A stretch of 60,000 bases of DNA from Adiantum capillus-veneris (taxonomy: Eukaryota; Streptophyta; Polypodiopsida; Polypodiales; Pteridaceae), in assembly GCA_014529385.2 (NCBI GenBank), contig CM043944.1, positions 71,891,384 through 71,951,383 of the forward strand, read 5' to 3'. The position numbers were made by a program, and so were the translations under genes. Each line of letters starts with the position of its first letter. Within the stretch, counting starts at the first letter, position 1. This document shows, in pieces, positions 52,534 through 60,000 of this stretch. The notes under the pieces were generated by a model. That model had not been told where the DNA came from. It worked only from the letters and a program-made list of their open reading frames with translations, and searched no databases.

Positions 52534-53345
52534 TCCACCCCCTCTAAACCTGCACATCCTCCGGTATGTGTGCCACATTGTCTCTTTGTAAGACCTCTTG
52601 TACATCTTCCTTGTCTTCTTCTTCACTGGATGATTCCAGGGCTTCATGTTCACTTTGATCTTCACCTGTGTTTTCTCTTCTTCCTCATCCATATCTTCGA
52701 GATCATTGTCTCCTCTTCTCTTAAACATTTTAATCCTTTTTCCTGCAATGGGAATCTTTACTTCTGTACCATCTAGTTCAGACAAGCTGTAAGTAGCATT
52801 TTCATGCACATGCTTTACAACATACGGTCCAAACCATCTTTTTGAGAACTTACGCATGACTGTATGCTGGTTATCAAGGCTACTATCATACACTAAAACC
52901 CAATCACCTTTGTCAATTGCTTTGCTCCTGAGTCGATGTCGCTTATCAAAATAGTCCTTGTTTTTCAACCTTGCATTTTTGAGTCGTTCTTTTGCAGCTT
53001 CAATGTCTCCAGGTCTTCTCTCTAGCTGCCTTATACGCAGTGCAAGGAGATCTTCCCTACTAAGCCCCTCTTGCCAAGGTAGTACATTCCATGTAGGAAT
53101 TGTATCTTCAATCGGCATCACTGGCTTTTGACCATACATTAGCTCCGCAGGCATGTAGCCAGTTACTGAGCTATGTGTTGTACGATCAGCCCATAAAGCA
53201 TATGGTAACAGTTTTGGCCACTCACCAAATTCTTCCTTCGCAAGCCTTGGCCAAAGCTTTGATGATAGGAGGATGCCCTCTTTCACTCTTTCCATTGCCT
53301 TCAGGGTTGTAAGCTGTAGTAAGAGAAAGCTTGATCCCTAATCTA
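52510..53345 (-). pseudogene. Gypsy E integrase C-terminal part
   Basis: The frame 53295-52510 encodes EFGEWPKLLPYALWADRTTH, SSVTGYMPAELMYGQKPVMP, LLALRIRQLERRPGDIEAAK, FDKRHRLRSKAIDKGDWVLV, and KFSKRWFGPYVVKHVHENAT with the GPY motif, then an acidic and a basic tail. The first 17 codons are in the wrong frame. Another frame there reads LGIKLSLTTAYNPEGNGKSE, the catalytic Glu region. The stop at 52510 lies 24 bases inside the 3' LTR. The wording of this integrase matches the type I know from fungal and early-diverging plant gypsy elements. Confidence 0.85.
52534..52545 (-). promoter_or_regulatory. Gypsy E polypurine tract
   Basis: The minus strand reads AGAGGGGGTGGA directly before the LTR start. 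It lies inside the integrase reading frame. Confidence 0.85.
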
Positions 53346-53943
53346 GAAAAAGAACTCCCTTGCTTCTTCGGCATCCAGTTCACCTCGATCTACAGTGATT
53401 TTTCCCACACAACCATAACGGCAAATCACCTCATCAAGAAGGAATTTGCACACAGCTTCTGTGGTCTTAGCTCTTAATGCTCTTCCTTCAACCTGGTTAG
53501 TTAGGTCCTCTCGTGCAAGAACCAAGTATTCATCTGCCAGAGTCCTAAAGGCATCGTGACTAGATCCACAACCCATTTATAGTGCATGGCTAGTGGATAT
53601 GTAGGGTGCAATCCATCACGATGTCGAACATTTGAATACATTTGACAAGTTACACATGACTCTACAAACTGAGATACATCTTTATACATACCCTTCCACC
53701 AGTATTTTTTCTTTCAACTTGGAGAAGGTTGCCCACACACCCTGTGTCCAGCCCATAGACTCTCATGAAAACTCTTGCATGAGCTTTACTTGAGTCTCTT
53801 TTTTACATATAACCCGTTGTGGTGTAGCACCCTTTTGTTTAGGATGCTTCCACAAGTAACCATCCCTTAAAAAGTACCCATATGCTTTCCTGCGTATTTC
53901 TTGAATTCTTGTTCAGACCAATCATCCTGTTTTGTTAGAGTAC
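53343..53943 (-). pseudogene. Gypsy E integrase N-terminal and core part
   Basis: The frame 53689-53501 gives MYKDVSQFVESCVTCQMYSN, the CxxC of the zinc-binding region, and HYKWVVDLVTMPLGLWQMN with the first Asp. A shift leads to 53576-53343: YLVLAREDLTNQVEGRALRA, TTEAVCKFLLDEVICRYGCV, and KITVDRGELDAEEAREFF with the second Asp. Between 53943 and 53700 the HH part is in broken frames. At least three frame changes break the integrase as a whole. Confidence 0.8.
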
Positions 53944-55430
53944 TCAAGTACCTTCCAATAGAAAGCAATCACCTTCATAAAGATCTTTCAAGAACAATTC
54001 AAGTGAATTAGTCATGCAGACATTGTTACCTTTGACATGAGAGATAGAATAGAATTTTGTGCCTACATCATCTCCCTCATCAATCATTTGTGACTCATCT
54101 TCATACCTTGCCCTTGATAGCATATCTGCCACTGTATTGTCTTTACCTGCAATGTGCTTAAACTCGGGATTTAAGGACTTAATGTAGGCAATCCACCGCA
54201 ACATAGCAATGTCTGGTGTTGAGCAGCTTGTAATCATCCCAAGAAGTGGTAGACAATCTGTTTCTACAACCACACATGCACCAATTAGGTACTCTTTCCC
54301 ACTTTTCAAGGCTGTAACCATACCCCATAACTCTCTCTTTATCTGTGGATAGTTTCTTTGGCGAGCACTTAGTACCTTTGCTCCAAATCTTACCACATAC
54401 CTGTGTCCTTCTTTGTCATCTTGCCCTATTGCCCATCCAATCCCTGTAGGACTGGTATCTACTGTCACAATCACTGGCCTTTGACACTCATAGTCTACCT
54501 TTCTCAAAGTCGTTGCTGACTGGAGTAACTCCTTTAGCTTTTTCATGGATTTTACATGTGCTTCTGTCCATTTAAACTTTTGATTCTTTCTAAGCAGCTG
54601 ATAAAGAGGATCAGCTACATGTGCATAATGTGGAATCCAAATAACATAGAAGACACATGCTCCTAGAAACCTTCTAACCTCAATGATGCTAGTGCATGTT
54701 TCTTTCATTCTTTGGATGGCATCTACCTTTGATGGACAAGGTTTCCTACCATATGGCCCGCACATGTGCCCCACAATGAGCACTTCTTTGACACCAAACA
54801 TAGACTTTTTCCCTGACAATGTAAGATTCACTTCTTCCAACCTAGACAAAATTTTATCACAATCATTTATGTGATTTACCACAAACCTGCGACATCCCTT
54901 GAGATCCAAAGCTTCATCTTTGTCATTTTCTTCACATCCTTTGATAGGCAAATCATCAATGAAAGGCATTGTGATTTGAGGAATAAAGTCACGTAAGACC
55001 TTATTCATCCCATTCATCATATGTGCAACCGAGTTGGTTGCTCCCTGTGGCAAGGTACACATCCTTACCAAACCCAAAGGTGTCCTCATGGTTGTCAAGT
55101 CTCTGCTTTCGATTGCAAGCTGAAATTGATCATACCCTGAGTAGAGATCCCCATTGAGTAGATTGCCCTCCTGCAAACGCCTCTGCAAATTCATCCACAA
55201 TTGGACCTGTTCCTACATTTCTAATTGTCACCTTGTTCACTGGTTGCATATCTTGGATGAAGCGTAGAGAACCATTCTTCTTTGGAACTGTGAACCACCT
55301 GTTTGAGTATGGAGCACAAGAAGGCTCCAAGATTCCCATTTTGATTTTCTCATTCAGTAGCTCTACTAACTTTGGCAAATGAGCCTTTGGAACCGGAATA
55401 GGCCGCAGATTTCAAGGCACATGAGGTATT
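53944..55430 (-). pseudogene. Gypsy E reverse transcriptase and RNase H
   Basis: The frame 55378-55130 begins LPKLVELLNEKIKMGILEPS, CAPYSNRWFTVPKKNGSLRF, IQDMQPVNKVTIRNVGTGPI. After one frame change near 55165, the frame 55200-53944 (418 codons) continues LNGDLYSGYDQFQLAIESRD, TTMRTPLGLVRMCTLPQGAT, NSVAHMMNGMNKVLRDFIPQ and the catalytic block ITMPFIDDLPIKG, then the thumb GVKEVLIVGHMCGPYGRKPC. RNase H follows: VTVDTSPTGIGWAIGQDDKE, QRNYPQIKRELWGMVTALKS, VETDCLPLLGMITSCSTPDI, HIAGKDNTVADMLSRARYED. The motifs TPLGL..., LPQGATNS and FIDDLPIKG differ clearly from the plant-type 'MPFGL.NAPATFQ' and 'Y/FLDDFS'. Confidence 0.9.
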
Positions 55431-56297
55431 GTGAAAATTTACCATAGGAGCTACAATATAAGGATCAACACATCCTATCTCATGTGGCTCAAATGCAAAA
55501 GCCTTACCATGCTTTGAAAGCATTTCTTTGAAGCACTTTGTCTCCTCCTTGTGTTAGAAACTCCTCGCAACCAATCTGCAACTCTTGAAAAGACTCCTTT
55601 GTGAAGGTATGCCCGATCTTTTTAGGATTCCGCAAACTTGGTTGTAAAGAAGCCTGTTCAATCTTTTCCCTGTTGTTGGGTGGTAAGGGTGAAGCTACTG
55701 GTTTCACCTTCTTTGCTACACTCTTGTATTTAGTTTCAACATGGACTTCTGGGCCAACTGTTTGGCTTTCTTTAAAGGCTTCTATTACTTGATACATTTC
55801 CATAGAGCAAACTTCCACAACTTCATTTTCAAGATGCAAACTAGACCTCATTATAGCATCAAGCTCACCCATAGTATCTACAAAAGAAACTTGTTCACAC
55901 AAACCAAAACATTTTCAGTAGGCTCTAGCAACCCACTCTTTTTCATGCCATTTGTACATTATGCACATATTGCTTCTCACATCTCTTCAAATCTTCAAGT
56001 TTTGTAAAACATACTGATCCATTCTTTGTTACCAAGGAGCTCGTTGAAAATGCTTCACCTATTTTTGGATCAGGCGAGACCCTTTTTCTTTCTGTACCAC
56101 TGCAATCCCGCTTTACAATGGTACTTGGCCAAAACCCATCATTTCTCTATGATCATGAAACTCTTTGCTCACCTTTGGTAGAGGGATGTTCTCTGAGGTT
56201 GTCACGATTTCTTTCATGGTTTACACAAACTGTGGAAATTGGACAGCTCGTTTACCATCTTTGCTACGTATCCTAGCATATGCTGAACCATCGTCCA
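55431..56297 (-). pseudogene. Gypsy E protease-RT linker
   Basis: The open frame 55902-55504 (132 residues) has no catalytic motif: MCEQVSFVDTMGELDAIMRS, VEVCSMEMYQVIEAFKESQT and a basic Pro-rich centre. From 56297 to 55903 frames are broken. The stretch just before RT reads NLRPIPVPKAHLPKLVELLN across one stop. It is a polyprotein spacer. Confidence 0.6.
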
Positions 56298-56759
56298 TTA
56301 CCTTTGTTTCCATTCGAACTCCCACAATGTAGGGTTGTCCAAGGATGAGATGATATGAAGATGTATCCTGTACAAAGAAGTTTGGTCAATCTTTACATCA
56401 CCTATTGTCACCTTCACACCTGGACATGCTGCATACAATTCACCGGATGAATTGTTTGCCACTTTTACCATCCAACCATGATCTGTGTCCATTGGCCATT
56501 TGCACTTGTTGTAGAGACTCTTTGACATTATGTTTATTTCTGAACCATGGTCAATCAAGGCAACAAATGGCTCTTCAAGATCACCTACCTTGACCAAAGT
56601 TTCTGTAGTAGCCCTTGCCCAATGACTTCGTGAATAGTAACTCCTAGGAATATCTTCAACTTCTTCATCATCATTTGAGAAATGCACTTGCTTCACTCTC
56701 CCACTAGATTGGTAGCATCCTACCACAGCTCCATCATTCTCCTTATTTTGCAGTTGCAT
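56298..56759 (-). pseudogene. Gypsy E aspartic protease
   Basis: This is a 153-residue frame. After an acidic lead (VKQVHFSNDDEEVEDIPRSY) comes FVALIDHGSEINIMSKSLYN, the aspartic protease active site, in which D-[ST]-G-[AS] is D-H-G-S. Then VANNSSGELYAACPGVKVTI and, partly shifted, the C-terminal block FVQDTSSYHLILGQPYIVGV across a frame change near 56380. The DHGSE form differs from the DGGA of elements A-D in this window. Position upstream of RT fits. Confidence 0.8.
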
Positions 56760-58485
56760 CCCTTGTGTTTTGAGGTTTCCCCTTCAACCTGTGGACGAGA
56801 ACTTCAGCAAGGGTTTGCCTCTTTCTCTTGATGATGTCAATGATCTCCTCATGGAATTCACGCTTTGCAATGCCAAGAACTTCTCCCAAGTAAAACTCAA
56901 TCTTGCTATTCAAGATCCTTTCTCCAAGACTTTCTTTAAATCTGTAGCAACCTCAATATCAGATTGTAGTTTATAAGTTGGGCCTTTTGTCTTACCTTTG
57001 TTGGCTCTTTCTTCTTTCCTGTTGTAGACTCCTCCATGAGTACTTCAGGTGGAGATGCTCCTTGTGTTGAGGGTGTTTGAGAAGGCATTGAGTCGCTTCT
57101 TCCCCCACTTCTAGAAGCTCTTTTTGATGGTCCTTCATCAGCATTCTCACGTCTGCGCTTCTCTTCTACAATTGCCTCATTTTGTTGGCATTTTGTAATG
57201 TAGGCATGCACTGACAATGAGTCCACTGGATCATTCCATCCCGTTTCTAGACGTATGCAATCACCTGCTTCATGTAGAATCTCTTTTGTAAGCTTTCCCT
57301 TTTTAGCTAATTGCATGACATTTGGCCAATTGACCATGATGGTCACTCACCTCTTCATCAAAAAATGTTCAATTTTTACTCCATAAGTAGCTGCCTCAAC
57401 TGAAGAGGTGGCATGCTTGGTTGCCATATCTTCAACTAAGGTTTGCATTCCCCCCTTCCCAAAGTTAGTTCTCAAGGGTAGACCTGTCTCTCTTAAGTGG
57501 ATTTTACCATCCTTAAAAAAGACAACATCTTTTGACAAAGCATCACTAAAATCATCACAATCCCTTCTTACATGGTTTGTACTATCACAACAAATACATC
57601 TATTAACAAACCCTTCTTTGGGCTGTTGTCTTTGCCTAGGAAGTGGCCCTGATGGTTGGCTTTTTCTTCAAGCTTTGCAAACTTTCCTTCAAGTCACGCA
57701 TTCCCTTCACAAGCTCATCTAGCATGGACTCATCAAACTTAGGAGCGATAAAAGTAGGCTTTACCATTTTGTCAGAAGTTGAGGTGGAAGGACTTGTAGT
57801 GTTTACTACCATCTTGTCCCTTCTTCTTTGTCGTTTGGCAAGCAGTGAGAGACACACCTTCAACCTCATTCCAGTCGGTCTTTAGTCCTTGCTCAGCATC
57901 TTTATCTTCAAGAAGAAGCTCCAAATTTTCTTGAAACTCTTTACCTGCAGCTTGTAAGAAAAGATCTGTCTTCTTGCATCTAGTGTGGCCCTTTCTGTCC
58001 TAGTGAGTTGTGCATAGCGCGCTCTCAAATTCCCTAAGTAGCTCTGTTATTGATAGTCCTTGCTTTGGCTTGACTACCCATTCTAAGAATGTCCTTTTGG
58101 TCTCTCTCCGAGTCCTCATCCCCAATATTCCTCCTTTAAAGCTACTTTGAGTTCTTCCCAATTTCTCCCATGCCATCTTTTAATTGCCCTAACATGCTCC
58201 CTAATTTCTGGAGCAACAACTAGCTCAAAGCTTTGAATCATCTCACCTTCTGACACGCGATGCAGCTCCATCTCCTTCACATACTCGCGTAAGTACTTGG
58301 TTACATCTTTGCCATTGAACTGAACCATTTTGTTGACAACCGCTTGTTATGGCCTTTGTTGCTGAAATCTCCCTTCTTTCAGTAGCATGTTGTTGTTGCA
58401 TGAACATTGCTATGTTTTTACTCGAAAAACATTTGCATTGTTGCTGGGTCAAAATGCATACCTGTTGCTCAACATGATCACCCAT
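56760..58485 (-). pseudogene. Gypsy E gag with zinc knuckle
   Basis: The N-terminal frame (58485-58243) opens MGDHVEQQVCILTQQQCKCF. In a shifted frame, 58328-58116 reads MVQFNGKDVTKYLREYVKEM, VAPEIREHVRAIKRWHGRNW and EELKVALKEEYWG, a gag-like domain. Further frames contain MKGLKESLQSL-type helices (57869-57636), the zinc knuckle CICCDSTNHVRRDC (57557-57598), and DVVFFKDGKIHLRETGLPLR then TNFGKGGMQTLVEDM (57538-57347). The frame 57346-56936 continues VNWPNVMQLAKKGKLTKEIL. Gag is full length in content but split by five or more frame changes and stops. Confidence 0.72.
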
Positions 58486-58511
58486 GGTTTACCCACAAAC
58501 TCTCACCCTAG

Positions 58512-58533
58512 CAGTTTCGCGTCGGGTTCACCA
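58512..58533 (-). promoter_or_regulatory. Gypsy E candidate primer binding site
   Basis: The minus strand reads TGGTGAACCCGACGCGAAAC six bases after the end of the 5' LTR. It starts TGG as required for pairing with a tRNA CCA end and is not the iMet site used by the copia elements here. I cannot name the tRNA. Confidence 0.55.
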
Positions 58534-58539
58534 AAAATA

Positions 58540-60000
58540 TATCGAGAAATTTGCGGTCTTGCCAGGAAAGCACCGGGCTTATGGCTGTGAGAGTTTGTGA
58601 GAGAACTCAACAAAAACTATATGAAGGAGTTAAACCATGGATGCCATGAAGACTAGGGTTTGGAAAGAAGTGCAATCAAAGAAGACTCACTCTTTCTCTC
58701 TTGCACTCACACACACACAAAGAAAGAACGCAAAAGAGAATGTCAAAACAATACGAAGATGAAAACATCAAGGCTATGGTCATATCGTATCATGGGTAAT
58801 ATGAAAGGGTTAATGGATGAGTTAATGGCATTCAATCTTGGCTGACCAAATAGGCTACGAATTGTTCTTTGGAATTGTAGTTTTGTGCTTACCATAATAT
58901 ATATATTTTGCCTAGTGATTGGGATTAATTGTGTGTACAAATCCTCTTGGTTCATAGCAAGATAACTACGCTTACATCAAAAGAAAAATTATAGTCTATG
59001 AGAGGTAGTATGATGGGATCCGGTGATAGAAGTATTTCATTGAGCCTTTCAGGGCCGAAGAGAAACACTATACGTTGTTGAAAGTGTATTTTACGGCTAA
59101 TCCATACGTTAATTCTAATAGATCGTACAGAGTGAAAGCGATAGAAATGATCATCATGTGGGTTATTCATCTAGGATAGTATGTGAGAAATGTAGATACG
59201 AGAGAAGTGAAGAGATGAGAAGTTTCCCTCCCAAGCCCTATTCTTGCCCGTAGGCAATAAGGATACTGCGGGGAGAGATGTACCTGTAGCAAAGAGAACC
59301 TAGAGAGGATGAATTACTAAGAATGAGAGAGATAGGTTTGGTTAAGGAGATGAGATTAGATACATATATATATGTTGGATTAGAGATGAAAATGAAAACA
59401 ACAAGAAATCAAGAAAACATCAATGTAGAACACATCTTACTTGAAACCCTTCGGCACCATTATTGATGGGAGAGAGAAGAAGAGGGGAGAATTCAACGTT
59501 GATTGATACGCCAAGTACAACACCTTCTTTGATTAGAGTTGATCCTCCAAGGATGGCGTACAAGAATGGCTAGTTTTCCTCTAGGAGAAAGTGTAGGCTT
59601 GGGCTTATGTTAATGGGGCTAAGTACAATTAGGCATTACTATTCACTCCCTCAAGAATTCCTCTCATCAATGGCTTGAATGCTTGAGTTCCTTCCAAGGA
59701 AGAAGAGGTCCCCTTTTATAGGTGAAGGGAACCCACAAGGGTTTACACAAGAAGAGAGGAGCCAGTGTGAACAGGAATTGGAAAAGTTGGAAATGAGCTG
59801 TCCCTGCATGATGTGGGCAGATTAGGGTCCAGTATTTTGATCATATCTCCTCAACCGTAGCTCCAAATAAAAAAGTAAAAATATGGGCAGAAACTTCAGC
59901 TCATTATCTACGATTTTTATTTTAAAATCATTCTCCAATTCGGATTGGAAACTTGTGTAAAAAATTCATCAAAACAAGGTCCATTTCTGGCAGCAAAAGT
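58540..60000 (-). repeat. Gypsy E 5' LTR, first 1.46 kb visible
   Basis: It aligns with 50532-51988. About 9 substitutions and 8 one- or few-base indels separate the copies by eye. Nearly all substitutions lie after 59600. The remaining part, about 540 bases, lies outside the window. Confidence 0.93.

Larger units (their letters stand above)
50532..60000 (-). mobile_element. Gypsy element E, minus strand, right end outside the window
   Basis: The direct repeats 50532-52533 and 58540-60000+ are the two LTRs. Between them on the minus strand are a primer-binding-like site, gag with zinc knuckle, protease (DHGSE), RT (FIDDLPIKG), RNase H and integrase (DRGELDA, GPY). The LTRs are nearly identical in the visible 1.46 kb, so the insertion is recent, yet the coding region is broken by several frame changes. 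It inserted in the gag of copia 3: the bases before it are TGCGT and the intact sister copy reads CTGCGTAAAGAG. The complete element should be about 10.0 kb. Confidence 0.93.

Overview
The window is repeat-dense nuclear DNA of a land plant. It holds many nested LTR retrotransposons of the plant Ty1/copia and Ty3/gypsy types, tRNA-iMet primer binding sites, long (CT)n/(GA)n microsatellites, and one decayed DNA-transposon remnant with a plant-like GT-AG intron. I found no convincing host gene, rRNA, tRNA or CRISPR array. The very low gene density suggests a large genome. One gypsy element (50.5 kb to the end) has protein motifs I associate with fungal and early-diverging plant elements rather than seed-plant lineages, so a non-seed plant (fern, lycophyte or bryophyte) is a weak guess.

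Layout, left to right. (1) Gypsy 'C', minus strand, about 0.23-10.9 kb: pol remnant at 0.23-1.35 kb, gag at 9.0-9.8 kb, 5' LTR near 10.1-10.9 kb. Its gag is split by a 7.07-kb plus-strand LTR element 'I1' (1947-9017, TSD CTCAA). (2) Tat-like gypsy 'A', minus, about 10.95-16.23 kb, with RT, RNase H, a second RNase H and integrase, all broken. (3) A plus-strand remnant at 16.6-17.85 kb resembling the C-terminal part of a CACTA/En-Spm transposase. (4) Element 'B', minus, 18.0-22.46 kb: gag and protease only, between partial LTRs. (5) Gypsy 'D', minus, 22.46-36.99 kb: gag with three zinc knuckles, protease, RT, RNase H, integrase and an extra coding region downstream of pol. It is interrupted by copia element '1' (23905-29141, TSD TGTAC). 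(6) A roughly 150-170 bp tandem repeat (37.2-43.4 kb) interrupted by copia element '2' (37516-42654). (7) LTR-like debris with long G tracts and an integrase remnant 'F' (43.4-48.5 kb). (8) A nested stack: copia 'H' gag fragment (minus), containing copia '3' of the same family as copia 2 (plus, from 49579), containing gypsy 'E' (minus, from 50532 past the window end).

Nearly every coding region carries stops or frameshifts, so these are mostly dead copies. The best preserved are the copia 1 gag-protease and RT-RNase H frames and the copia 2 gag and RT-RNase H frames. Insertion order can be read from the nesting: I1 is younger than C, copia 1 younger than D, copia 2 younger than the tandem repeat, and E younger than copia 3, which is younger than H. 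LTR pairs differ by 9/322 (copia 1) and 13/227 (copia 2) by my hand count, and by under about 1% substitutions over the visible part of E.

The observations most worth following are the extra ORFs downstream of D pol, the unusual gypsy E, the CACTA-like remnant with a readable intron, the tandem repeat, and the conserved LTR-edge and microsatellite features shared by elements B, C and D. Coordinates of decayed elements without TSDs are approximate.
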